From Adiantum capillus-veneris (lineage: Eukaryota > Streptophyta > Polypodiopsida > Polypodiales > Pteridaceae), in the NCBI GenBank assembly GCA_014529385.2, contig CM043955.1, positions 145,363,140 through 145,427,139 of the forward strand: 64,000 nucleotides of DNA, written 5' to 3'. Position 1 is the first letter of the stretch. Every line of letters starts with the position of its first letter. Below are positions 54,611-64,000 of the stretch, piece after piece. The translations under genes were made by a program, and so were the position numbers. The notes beneath the pieces were generated by a model that had not been told where the DNA came from, made no database searches, and was given only the letters and a program-made list of their open reading frames with translations.

Positions 54611-55546
54611 TGTTGGACGGATACGCCGTGACGGACGTTAGCACATCGAGAACTCACCTAACATATAATGTCAGCTAAGGACGAAGCTCGACCCGCAGGC
54701 GCGTGGAAGCAAGCATAAGGTGTCAACTTACACTCAACCGACTCCTAACTAATTCCTACAGAGATCTCTACCAATTGTCTAAGTCACAGCCTTCAAGAGT
54801 GCATAAGAGGAGACTTCCTACAACGCTTTCTAGAGCCGAACACCCATCAAACAATTTCGAAACACCATAGAACTTGAAGGAGACCCTACTAATACCAATA
54901 GGTCGCTCTCCCTAAGGTCTATGAACCAAAACCCCAACCCAAAACACTCGGTGCAAAATCACGTAGGATTTCTGACCGAAATTTGCAAGTCTTCCTTTCC
55001 AAAATCTAAAGTGTCTAATGTGTAGTTCTACTCAATGTGAACGTGTAGATATGCTGCAATGCAAAATCGGACAACGTATGCTCACCCAAACACCAGATGA
55101 ATCTTGTAGAAGGAGCTCGCAGAGCCGAACCGTACGCGCACAATGTAGGTATCGGTGCGTATCTCTCGTCGGGGGCAACACGCTGCACTTCTCCGCACTC
55201 GATTCCGACCACCGGTGCACATGTAGCGTCAAGATGAAGCTCACACTCTCTCTCTCGTACACAGTATGCTCACTCACAAACTTCAAAACTTCTTTTAAAA
55301 ATGACTAAAGGTTTTTTCATTAAGGTCAAAAAGTGGTATATATACCTTACAATTCTCAAACCCTAAAGTTCCAAAATCAACCATCTACTCAATCTAACTA
55401 TCAAAACTGGGATACAATCTGGAAACTTCTGTAAGTCCCAATATTTACAAGGTGAAAAATGAGGTTTTCCTCAATGAATGAATAATTACAAAAAATAATA
55501 ATCTTTCGAGTAGGTAGTTGCCATGGGGTGTGTCCAGCTTCTAACA
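54611..55546 (-). repeat. G2 5' LTR
   Basis: 936 bp, TGTTAGAAGC to CCAACA on the minus strand, paired with 26500-31393. TATATATACC at about 55337 (sense strand GGTATATATACC) is a likely promoter. The half-palindrome word is mutated here (ACGTAGGATTTCT). Confidence 0.95.
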
Positions 55547-55551
55547 GACCC

Positions 55552-55694
55552 CTTTACCATTGGCCCCGTGTTGAGATAGATCTGTAAGCACATGTCTATA
55601 TTCTAACCCTTGTTCCCGTTTATTAACCCACATTAAATTATCAGTTTAATATGCAAAAATCATTTGGGTTGGTTAGATATTAGATTTTATGACA
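55552..55694 (-). repeat. G3 3' LTR, inner end
   Basis: On the minus strand CAAGAGAGAGGTAA is followed by TGTCATAAAATC, a plausible polypurine tract and LTR start. The rest continues at 26499 beyond G2. Confidence 0.45.
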
Positions 55695-56059
55695 TTACCT
55701 CTCTCTTGAAATCATAGTCGTCCTCGACTATGAGGTAAAAGAGATAAATCCATAGTCATTAGTCAATTTGTCTTAGTGGGTAGAGAATCCCTTTTTACCC
55801 TACGACATCATTCCAAGATGGATGACTAATCCATTTGGTGCTTGGGAGACATAGCTGCCGCAAGCATGTCTGCTCTTTAGTCCATTTCAACCTCCCAAGT
55901 AGAGTGACAAATTCTACATGGTGTTTGAGAGACGTCACCATCACAAACATGATTCTTAGTATGCATACTACTTAAATTTGTGCACAATAAAGAGAGAATT
56001 AGTCTTATAAGACAAAAATATCGATCATTTAAAAGAAATATGTACATTTGCTTACTCTA

Positions 56060-56474
56060 ATGTAGCATTGTAAGCGTTGACAAGGTTCATACTATCCTTA
56101 AGCTGGATTCCTTGCATCCATCTAGCATCTTCAAAAGGATTATTTTTGAACTTAATAAGATACTATTCGATAATATTACCATGTCGTAGTACCTTGTCTT
56201 CATGCCGAAGGATAGCTTCGGGTTGTAGCACCTCTTCTTGGTCTTCGATTTCGGGAGAGTCTTCAATAATTGTTTAATTTGGAGGCTCTCCTTTGTAGGG
56301 ATTAAGTAGGCTCGCATGAAAAGCATTGTGTATGAGCCAATGGTTAGGCAATTTGAGTTGATAAGCCACCTCATTGATTGGCTTCAAATTTTGAAAAGGA
56401 CCATAGTGTCTGTTTGCTAGTTTAGCATAATACTTTTGATGGCCCATAGGATTTTTGCCCATCGTTTGCCTCAA
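56060..56474 (-). pseudogene. G3 integrase C-terminal domain and chromodomain
   Basis: 56274-56474 has YYAKLANRHYGPFQ and LPNHWLIHNAFHASLL, the GPY-type domain and conserved H-N-x-F-H-x-S-L-L. In another frame just downstream, PEAILRHEDKVLRHG, then YLIKFKNNPFEDARW (after a stop), is a chromodomain, which directs integration of chromoviruses to histone-marked chromatin. A frameshift near 56275 and a stop inside the chromodomain inactivate it. Confidence 0.8.
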
Positions 56475-56505
56475 TCGAGCCTTACAAAACTTAAGTAAGA
56501 CCCAA

Positions 56506-57345
56506 TCATTTTCTTTGAACGTTAACAGCAGCTTTTTGCCTCAGTTGAGAGATGGATATAGCCTCCTTAATCTTTTGAAATGATGCTTGCAGGTCACGGC
56601 TATACTCATCGGTAGCAAAGATCTTCCCATGTACTTTAAGTAGCAAGGGACTTTTAGGTCTTCCCTCTATGATTTCAAAAGGTGCTTTTCTCGTAGCAGT
56701 ATGGATGGTATTATTATACACATACTCTACAAGAGGTAAGTACTTTTTGCATTGTGAGCGTTGATCTACTTCCGAACATAGATCTTTAGTAGATCAAGAA
56801 TCGTAAGATTGGCTATCTCACTTTGGCCATCTGTTTGTGGGTGATAGGCCAAAGAGAAGTTCAATGTTGTACCTAGATTTTCAAAGAGACCTTTCCAAAA
56901 ATTACTGGTCATTCTAGGATCTCTATCTGACACGATGGATGTTGGCAATCCATGGTGTTTGAAAATTTGGGATATGAAGAGAGTTGCCATTTGGTGTGCC
57001 TTAATAGTCTTCTTGACAGGGATAAAGTGTGCTTGCTTGCTAAACCTATCGACTATTGTCCATATTCTCTTATTCCCATGGATAGACTTGGGTAATCCAA
57101 AGATAAAATCCATGGATATACTCTCCCATGGTGAATTAGGGATTGGCAATGGCTAGAGTAATCCAGGTTGCTTTTCTCTATCATACTTGGTCTTTTTGGC
57201 ATACCACACATTTTGAAACATACTCTTGTATGTCCACTTTTATGGTAGGCCAATAAAAGTACGTTCCTACTCCTCGAAGAGTAGGTCGAATGCCTCTATG
57301 CCCTGCATAGGGAGGAGCATGGGATTCATACATGACTTTCTCACG
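56506..57345 (-). pseudogene. G3 integrase
   Basis: The zinc module at about 57185-57345 shows HAPPYAGHRG, then YFYWPTIKVD and CVVCQK. The core at 56766-57149 has ISMDFIFGLPKS, IVDRFSKQAHFIP, IVSDRDPRMTS and HPQTDGQSEIAN, with D, D and E present. Further helix sequence follows in 56506-56721 (TRKAPFEIIEGRPKSPL). Broken by stops at 56766 and a frameshift at about 57150. Confidence 0.85.
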
Positions 57346-57539
57346 AAGGGAGTGGGTAACACATAGCCTATTGTCATGGAGGAGATAACCATCCTACAAG
57401 GTGAATGGTTCCTCTTTCCTCCCCAAAGCAAGGGCTGATATTATGTCTTTAAAGTCATGGTCAATAGCATACTCATCTATCATAGAAGATAGATCATTGT
57501 GAGTTGCTATAGACACAACATTGATTTTTGGTCATCGTG

Positions 57540-57690
57540 AAAGTGCATCAGTCAATTGATTGTGCTTACCAGCAATGTGAGCAATGTGGAAATTTTTTTG
57601 CGAAAGAAAATTTGCCCACCTCATTTGTTTGTCGGAAAGCTTTGTTTGCGTCATGAAGTACTTGAGACTTTGATGGTATGTTCATAAAAT
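57540..57690 (-). pseudogene. G3 RNase H C-terminal end
   Basis: SLKYFMTQTKLSDKQMRW and HIAGKHNQLTDALSR are standard landmarks of the gypsy RNase H C-terminal part; a stop follows. Confidence 0.75.
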
Positions 57691-57910
57691 GAATGGAGTC
57701 CCCAATAAATAGAGCTTTCATGTGTCTAGGGCATGTAGCACTAAAAATAGCCAAAATTGAAAATTTTACCTTGAAAAATATGCGTTGTTTTTTTGTTCGA
57801 TACTAATCATGGGGCTTGAAAATCCATTAAAGCAAAGTTTTGGGGAGCCTTGATTTTTTATTTTAAATTGATCTTTTGGGTTTTCCTTCAGATTTGAATG
57901 TGTAGAGTAA

Positions 57911-58046
57911 GGATGACTTGAATCTAATTAGAGCTTAATTAGAAGTGAATTAAGATGCGATCATAATGTAATTAGAGTGAGGATGACCTGAATCTAATTA
58001 GAGCTTAATTAGAAGTGAATAAAGATGCAATCAGAATGTAATTAGA
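57911..58046. repeat. 70-bp tandem duplication
   Basis: Two copies starting GGATGACTTG and GGATGACCTG (57911, 57981), containing AATCTAATTAGAGCTTAATT. Confidence 0.9.
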
Positions 58047-58053
58047 CAGTAAC

Positions 58054-59340
58054 AACACCTAATGCTAGCACCCTATGGCCCAAGGCCATAGGATGTGCAT
58101 ATACCCGCCACAAAACACCTGTAGCTAGCACCCTATGGTCCCATGTACATATATCCGCCACACAACACCTATTGCTAGCACCCTATGGTCGCAAGGCCAT
58201 AGGATGTGCATATACCCGCCACAAAACACATGTAGCTAGCACCCTATGTCCCCATGTACATATACCCACCACATAACACCTATTGCTAGCACCCTATGGT
58301 CCCAAGGCCATAGGATGTGCATATACCCGCCACAAAACACCTGTAGCTAGCACCCTATGGTCCCAAGGCCATAGGATGTGCATATACCCACCACAAAACA
58401 CCTGTAGCTAGCACCCTATGGCCCCATGTACATATACCCTCCACACAACACCTAGCACCCTATGGTCCCGAGGCCATAGGATGTGCATATACCCGCCACA
58501 AAACATCTGTAGCTAGCACCCTATGGCTCCATGTACATATACCCACCACACAACACCTATTGCTAGCACCCTATGGTCCCAAGGCCATAGGATGTGCATA
58601 TACCCACCACAAAACACCTGTAGCTAGCACCCTATGGCCCCAAGGCCATAGGATGTACATATACCCGCCACAAAACACCTGTAGCAAGCACCCTATGGCC
58701 CCAAGGCCATAGGATGTACATATACCCACCACAAAACACCTGTAGCTAGCACCCTATGGCCCCAAGGCCACAGGATGTACACATACCCGCTACAAAACAC
58801 CCGTAGCAAGCACCCTATGGCTCCAAGGCCATGGGATGTACACATACCCACCACAAAACACCTATAGCAAGCACCCTATGACCCCAAGGCCATAGGATGT
58901 ACACATACCCACCACAAAACCCCTGTAGCGAGCACCTTATGGCCCCAAGGTCATAGGATGTACATATACCCACCACAAAACACCTGTATAGCGAGCACCC
59001 TATGGCCTTGGGGCCATAGGATGTACACATACTCATTACAAATATCTACATATGGCATCCTTTGGGCATAGGTTTTATGCATACTCACCACAAAACATCC
59101 ACATCTAGTACCCTAAGGCCATAAGTCCATAGGATATATACATACTCATCATCATGAAATGCCAACATATAACATCCTATGGCCCTGGGGCCATAGATGT
59201 ATACAAATTCATCACAAAATACCTACATAGCATCTTGTGGCCCTAAGGCCATAGGATGTATTATGAAACACCTACATATAGTATCCTACAGCCCCAAGGC
59301 CATAGGATGTCTATATGTGGGGCTACGTGGGGCTCTTCTC
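58054..59340. repeat. 61-bp minisatellite with hairpin core
   Basis: About 20 units of the type GCTAGCACCCTATGGCCCCA + AGGCCATAGGATGT + ACATATACCCGCCACAAAACACCTGTA (61 bp). The core CCTATGGCC...GGCCATAGG can form a 9-bp stem with a 4-nt loop. Shorter units of about 50 bp lack the second arm (58138, 58248, 58420 and 58524). Units become more diverged after 59040. The same arms occur in the array at 24270-25190. No coding capacity. Confidence 0.95.
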
Positions 59341-59507
59341 ACAAACAACTAGATGTAGAACCCTTTGCCACTATGGCCATAGGATGCACACAAGTTTCTT
59401 TGAGTTTCTTCTTCATCATTGACATAAACAACGTTAAATTACAGGTAAATTTCTAGATACTTGTGCTTGTTTGTTTAACAAATATTTGTGTGAACCTTCC
59501 TGGAGGT

Positions 59508-60098
59508 ATGGTTTTCAAAAATGGTGATAGAGTGTGCATGTTTGTAGCCACGCAAAAGATGGCCCTTGAAGTGTATGTGAAGTAGACCCAAATGCATATT
59601 GTTCTGGTATGCTTATTAGGGAAGGCAATGTATCACTGTCAGTTGATTTGTGTTTTGAAAAAAAAAGCTCTCATTCAATTTCCAACAATGGATGCATTGA
59701 CATTGGGAGATGCTTTTCACAGTACTGTGAAATGGAGTATAGGGTTGTTGCAAAGTGTGAATGAGATGCAGTACCAAGGGGTTCATATGCATTATGCTGA
59801 CAAACCAATGGGAGCATTAGAGGTATAATATGATGGGATGAGCTACAGGGAGTTTTGGAAGAATAAGAGGGTTGAACTATGGGATGAAAGCAAAACAAAT
59901 GTAGTAGCCAAAGGGGTTGTCATGTATGTCTGTCCATTTGACTGTATAAACTTTGGCGAGCTAGGTGAAGATAACATCGGTATTGGTATTGAAGCATCAT
60001 ATGCTGGTGAGGCTACTATTTTAGCTGAATCTGATGTATGTAGCATCAATCTAGTATGTTGGCCTATCAACAAAGTGACAATTATGGATGGAAAATAA
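59508..60098 (+). pseudogene. DUF7869-like gene relic, N-terminal part
   Basis: One frame from ATG 59508 (MVFKNGDRVCMFVATQKMALEVYV) through stops at about 59583 and 59826 to 60098, including FWKNKRVELWDESKTNVVAKG and INFGELGEDNIGIGIEAS. No intron-like structure is obvious. No catalytic motif is recognised in this part. The same strand and close spacing link it to 60338-62672. Confidence 0.45.
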
Positions 60099-60337
60099 TT
60101 GTTGCGGTATGAGGATTTACATGTATGGATGAATTGCAAGATACATGCATTGAATTAGCTCGTTTGATAGAGCCTATTTCAAAAAAGCAAAAGTATTGCT
60201 TTATAAATAGGAAGCCAAAAATATATGCAAAACCTCCTAAGAAATCCAATCAAGCATCCTTACCATCTGTCCAACTCGTTTCAACCATAGATTGTTGCTC
60301 CAGACAATGTTGTTAATATGCCAATCGAGGTAAGGTC

Positions 60338-61260
60338 ATGTCTATGTGCAATGAATTTTGGGGACAGAGTTTGCAAAATAGAACCAACTATGTGTATGAT
60401 ACAATGTTGATTGCTTGGCGTCAGAACAAAACAACTACAAAGAGCTGCTCTGTATTTTCTTTTAATGGAAATGAGGTTTGCAGTAGAGCTTGGTATGAAA
60501 AACATGGCATTCCAAAAACTTCCTTTTATCGTTACCATGAACAATTTGAGGATGGGGTTCGACACTTACTGCATGATGGTAATGATGGTGTCATAAGACA
60601 AGGAAGGGACCATACAAAAATGGGAAGGGCATTGATACGCTCTTTTGTTGAGGAAAAGTCAGAGAGAATGCCACATAAGAGTAGAACTATGGAGGATGGT
60701 ACTAGGGAAACTTTGCTTGCAATACCGAACACGTACAATCAAATAGACATTTTACATGATGTCAACAAAACGCTCAAGGGTATGAGTCTCAAGACAATGT
60801 CTAGCACTACATTCAATAGGGTTTGGAATACAGAGTTTGCTAATGTGACCTTGTCAAAAACAAGTGAGTTCTCCAAATGTATTGTGTGTAGTCGGATAAA
60901 GTCTCAACTAGAGTCAACAAAGGATGATGAGCTGATTGCACGTTTGAAGAATGAACGTAGAATTCACATGATGCAACAACAAAGTTGTAGGAATGTGTAC
61001 CACACATGGCGTAAGTTCTCGCAATTGCAAAAGGATAAGTATTTATGCATTATACATGATAAAATGGACCAAAAACAGACAACAATACCTAGATTGCGTG
61101 TGAACTCAAAAGACTATGCGAATGCATATCACCTACATGTATCATTAACAGGTATGATAACACATGGACATGTTCATGGGATGTATGGTCATTTCTCGCC
61201 TTCAGATCCCAATGCTACAATTGGTTCCCTCGCAGTATGCTTATAGGACTTGGAAAGAAC
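60338..61260 (+). pseudogene. DUF7869-like gene relic, middle part
   Basis: 302 open residues. Distinctive segments: WYEKHGIPKTSFYRYHEQF, CIVCSRIKSQL (a C-x2-C), LQKDKYLCIIHDKMDQKQTTIPRL and HLHVSLTGMITHGHVHGMYGHF. The IIHDKMDQ ... IPR pattern is reminiscent of the uncharacterised proteins grouped as DUF7869 in plants, insects and protists, often in transposon-like contexts. This assignment is from memory of the family and is not verified. Confidence 0.5.
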
Positions 61261-62672
61261 AGATAAACATGGACTAGAAGATTTATGCCATGAAGGTATG
61301 CCACACAGCAATGTAACATTATTCAATGCATTAAACTCAAGGACGGCTCTAGACCACCATAGGATGAGGCAAGAGTGTGAGAGGGGTGCATCAACAATAA
61401 CACCACCGTTGCCCATTGAAGGATGTAATGAAGAGATTGCTAACTTGCAATCATCCTCCTCTCAATGTGTTGTGGATACCATGTCCACTCCCGTGTTTAA
61501 AAAATTGCCTGAAGTCTTTTGCTACATCTAGATAATCGTGCACACAAGAATAAGAATCGATATTTATTTGCATACTTATCCTTGCTAGTAGCAAAGGGTG
61601 TTTTCAAAACCGTGCATTTGGGATTCTAATGGTGGGTCATACACATGAGGACATAGATGCAATGTTTAGCAGGTTCTCAGAGAGATTGCGAACAGGAATG
61701 ACATTCACTTTTCCACACTCGATGGAACATTTTCAAAAATGTGAAAGCTCAGCTCCCATCACCATTTCTGATGATGCAAGTTCGTGACTTCAAATCCTTT
61801 GTTAAAGGGTACATGTGTGATGGACAAGATGCTCTTGTTGGACACTCTAAGCCACTTCAATTTCATTTCTTTATGCAAGGTGAAATCCTAGTAATGAAAT
61901 ACAAAATTCACCCAAAATCACCTAATTGGATGTCGAGGGAGTCAGGAATTGAGTTGTGGAAAAATGATGATCAAGGAAAACCAAAATTGCCAATAGGCTA
62001 TCCACTTGTCATTCAAGGGATTAAGACATATCTTGAATTCTAGAAAAGATGGACTCTACTAAAGGGAAAGGACCACGATTCTACAAAATACATAGAGCCA
62101 ATTATTATTTATTGGCAAAACATAATTGGTGAGCTTGAACAACCAACCAATAAACAAACTGGTGAATATACATCATTTTGGCCAAAGACTATAGGGAGTC
62201 ATCGAATGAAACAAATAGAGGAAGACACATATGAGTTTCAAGGATATGAAGAATTGAATGATCACTATGTTGGTCCTCAAAGTGCAAGGCCATAGGAAGC
62301 TTTTAGTCCTCAAATTGATGTAAGGAAAGGGGATTTTGTTCTTGTGAGACCCACAGATCTAGAATATCCGAGATGGCTAGGAGTTGCAGAGTCAGATGTT
62401 GATGTGGACAGCTCATCTCCTAACTACAAAAAAAAATTTATTCAATACTGGGCACCAAAACATTGGAAAAAAAATCCCACAATCCAAGAACAATATGAGG
62501 ATTGTTGGAAAAAGAATTGGTGCTACAATTTTGATGACCCAAAGCGTTGGGAATGTGTTGATGCAGTTGTGTGGTCATGGACTCCAAGGGGTGGAAGACT
62601 TGCAAAAGCAATTAAAATCCCATCCAATGTTGTGGAGAAAGCACAAGCTAGCTTAATAGGAGAAACTGAATA
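61261..62672 (+). pseudogene. DUF7869-like gene relic, C-terminal part
   Basis: 61261-61531 continues in another frame (LFNALNSRTALDHHRMRQE). 61630-61740 has MVGHTHEDIDAMFSRFSERLR, a conserved-looking GHTHxDIDxxF motif likely to contribute metal- or acid-type catalytic residues. 61741-62043 and 62100-62672 give PLQFHFFMQGEILVMKY, GDFVLVRPTDLEYPRWLGVAE and WECVDAVVWSWTPRGG, ending at a stop at 62671. At least three frameshifts and several stops. Terminal inverted repeats were not found. Confidence 0.5.
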
Positions 62673-63307
62673 GCATTTCATTTTCATATATTATTTTTCT
62701 TGTTATCCGTGTCTATGTATGATTTTACAAAGTATTCATTAACACCAACATGAAAATATTTATTTTGGATGGGACAAAAAAAGGTGTTTCTCAACCACCA
62801 TTTTCTTGAGAATCTATCTCTTGTCCAATGTATCACACAAGTCCTCAACAAAAAACTTATCTATAACATTCCCAAAATAATTGAAATTTTCCCAAATCAA
62901 ATGGGAAATAGGAATCCATAAGCATTGAAATCAGTCCCAAAGTTGTGGGATTTTAACCATTTCATATAAAAGAGTGTTATTAGCTTACATTAAAGAGCTC
63001 ACTGTTATCAATGTTGGATCTACAAAATCAACATGTGGGAGGAATGTGGCCCTGCAAGGTAGCCTCCTGAGGGCTTGCTTGTTGAGTGCGTGATGAGAAT
63101 ATCCCACTTGAGGACCTGTTGCAATTGCACCTCCTCTGGCTTTGTAGCACCAGGTCCCACTGCACGCACTCCCTCGGCCATCAGCACGGCGTGCTCCTCT
63201 AGAACCCTATCCTCCATGAGTGTTGCAGCCACGGATTGCTTGTCCATTTGTCCACTCACCCCAAACCCCAAACGCTCATCAAGTGACAAGGTCAACATAC
63301 TATCCTG
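62673..63307. other. Intergenic, with a possible old exon at 63020-63304 (-)
   Basis: 62673-63000 is AT-rich and gene-free. On the minus strand 63304-63020 is open for about 95 residues of well-mixed composition (LDERLGFGVSGQMDKQSV, EEHAVLMAEGVRAVGPGATK) with higher GC than its surroundings. It is cut at its upstream side by the LTR of copia F. It could be an exon of a host gene, or chance. Confidence 0.3.
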
Positions 63308-63529
63308 TGAAGTCGCGGAGCGGAGCTTAGATCGACTCTCACACACTCACACAGAGATACACAGACAGAGAGCTTACACAGTACACAGAGAATTCGTTGA
63401 AGGGTTATTTCCCAAAACTTACTATTCATACAAGTATAAATGAGTATATACAAAGAGTTAGTGATAAGCGAGTTAGGCGGGTGGCCGGCCATATTTGTAT
63501 AAGAGGCCACTTGGGCTTTAATCCCAACA
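63308..63529 (-). repeat. Copia F 3' LTR
   Basis: Starts TGTTGGG on the minus strand at 63529. The end is taken as CGCGACTTCA at 63308 by analogy with the TTCA ends of A, B and E; 63306 (ACTTCACA) is also possible. The matching LTR is outside the window. Confidence 0.75.
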
Positions 63530-63589
63530 ACTTCCCACTTAAAGTCCAATGTGGCACTTTAAGTAACTGTAAATCTACATGGCTGCCAT

Positions 63590-64000
63590 CTATCCAATGC
63601 CCAATAACTCACGACAATGCACAAAGCCCTCTCCTGGAAGTCCCTTTGTGAGTGGATCAGCAGGATTGTCCTTGGTGTGGATCTTCAGCAGTTGTATCTG
63701 CTTGTCTTCAAGTACTTCCCTAATGAAGTGATATTTCACATGAATATGCTTAGTCTTCGAATGGAATACTGGATTCTTTGCCAATTGTATAGCACTTTGA
63801 CTATCACGATATAACTCTGGCATATCTACTTTGATTCCCAAGTCTGCTACCAATCTACCAAGCCAAATAGCTTCTTTGCATGCCTCATCTCCTGCAACAT
63901 ACTCAGCTTCTGTAGTAGACTGCGTAATACAATCTTGTAATCGAGATCGCCATGATATGGCACCTCCAGCCAATGTAAAGACATAGCCTAATCTTGTAAT
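63590..64000 (-). CDS. Copia F RNase H, C-terminal part (partial at window edge)
   Basis: Open from the window edge to the stop at 63590. AGGAISWRSRLQDCITQS, TEAEYVAGDEACKEAIWL (catalytic Glu), YRDSQSAIQLAKN (catalytic Asp) and KTKHIHVKYHFIREVL match copia RNase H. It ends RELLGIG, as copies A and B end in KQLGVG. No lesion is seen in the visible part, so F may be better preserved than the other copias. Confidence 0.85.
   Translation of the reverse strand: MTRLGYVFTLAGGAISWRSRLQDCITQSTTEAEYVAGDEACKEAIWLGRLVADLGIKVDMPELYRDSQSAIQLAKNPVFHSKTKHIHVKYHFIREVLEDKQIQLLKIHTKDNPADPLTKGLPGEGFVHCRELLGIG

Larger units (their letters stand above)
26500..55546 (-). mobile_element. G2: giant Ty3/gypsy retrotransposon, TSD GACCC
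   Basis: LTRs of 925 bp (26500-31393, interrupted by E) and 936 bp (54611-55546), both TG...CA, with GACCC on each side (26495-26499, 55547-55551). It has a primer-binding site at 54591-54610 and a polypurine tract at 31394-31409. After removing E and copy B the element is about 19.5 kb, far above the usual 5-12 kb for gypsy. Order on the minus strand: LTR, primer site, palindrome cluster 1, gag, zinc knuckles, protease 1, linker, RT, RNase H, two H2C2 modules, integrase core, second protease, W-motif tail, palindrome cluster 2, coiled-coil ORF, polypurine tract, LTR. RT and integrase are non-chromoviral (Athila/Tat side). The first 283 bp of the LTRs differ at about 10 sites. Confidence 0.95.
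55552..57790 (-). mobile_element. G3: chromodomain Ty3/gypsy relic, 3' part
   Basis: Minus-strand chromovirus fragment: RNase H end, integrase zinc module, core, C-terminal domain, chromodomain, then a purine tract and LTR start at about 55694. G2 sits in the G3 LTR (GACCC duplication), so the rest of that LTR continues at 26499. Upstream of about 57790 gypsy similarity ends. Many stops and frameshifts; long dead. Confidence 0.85.
63308..64000 (-). mobile_element. F: Ty1/copia element, 3' end (runs off window)
   Basis: 3' LTR at about 63308-63529, polypurine tract (minus strand AAGTGGGAAGT at 63530-63540), then RNase H. The LTR start TGTTGGGATTAAAGCCC and the RNase H protein are related to copies A and B but clearly diverged. 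The rest lies beyond 64000. Confidence 0.9.

Noticed and set aside
54959-55308. Short frames in the G2 LTRs (55018-55308 plus, 55015-55286 minus, and 30692-31084)
   Set aside because: Both LTR copies have them, but they end within the LTR, lack motifs and differ by indels between copies.
58054-59340. Regularly spaced repeats with palindromic core as a CRISPR-like array
   Set aside because: Units are contiguous with no unique spacers, and the sequence context is a plant genome. It is a minisatellite.

Overview
The window comes from the repeat-rich nuclear genome of a land plant. It is almost wall-to-wall LTR retrotransposons, nested in one another and mostly decayed, with dinucleotide microsatellites, tandem arrays and one non-LTR gene-like relic. 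The copia primer-binding sites match plant initiator tRNA-Met and the gypsy ones are tRNA-Asp-like. No intact host gene is evident. The species cannot be named; a lineage with a large genome (fern, lycophyte, bryophyte or gymnosperm as readily as an angiosperm) is only an inference.

Layout. 1-5640: minus-strand Ty3/gypsy relic (G1). 6659-7272: possible LTR. 7320-12805: old plus-strand copia fragment (D) split by a minus-strand copia (copy A, 7770-12429, TSD AGTCT). 12806-15182: gene-free, with a gypsy-type primer-binding site at 14053. 15183-19925: plus-strand copia C. 19926-26499: microsatellites, a 147-bp duplication, an array of short inverted repeats, and probably part of the LTR of G3. 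26500-55546: one giant minus-strand Ty3/gypsy element (G2) with 0.93-kb LTRs and TSD GACCC. Its 3' LTR is split by a young, non-autonomous copia (E, 26783-30746, TSD CTAAT), and its integrase is split by copia copy B (39990-45538, TSD CTCCA). 55552-57790: chromodomain gypsy relic (G3), the target of G2. 58054-59340: 61-bp minisatellite. 59508-62672: degraded gene with a GHTHEDID motif, resembling DUF7869-type proteins. 63308-64000: 3' end of copia F.

The most interesting object is G2, about 19.5 kb once the two insertions are removed. It encodes gag, a canonical protease, RT, RNase H and integrase, and adds several unusual parts: a tandem duplication of the integrase H2C2 zinc-binding module; a second aspartic-protease-like domain fused in frame after the integrase, followed by a basic tail with repeated tryptophan-centred motifs; a separate 1,086-codon ORF with a long coiled coil; and eight copies of a 24-bp palindrome (AGACATCCTACG plus its reverse complement). 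The palindromes form two homologous clusters of four, one before gag and one just before the coiled-coil ORF. G1, clearly a different family, has the same integrase / second protease / tryptophan-motif order, so the arrangement is not an accident of one copy.

The insertions also have a readable history. Copy A carries 108 bp of G2 integrase sequence joined to its LTR at exactly the point where copy B entered G2, so A descends from the B insertion (or a duplicate of it) by a 5' transduction event.
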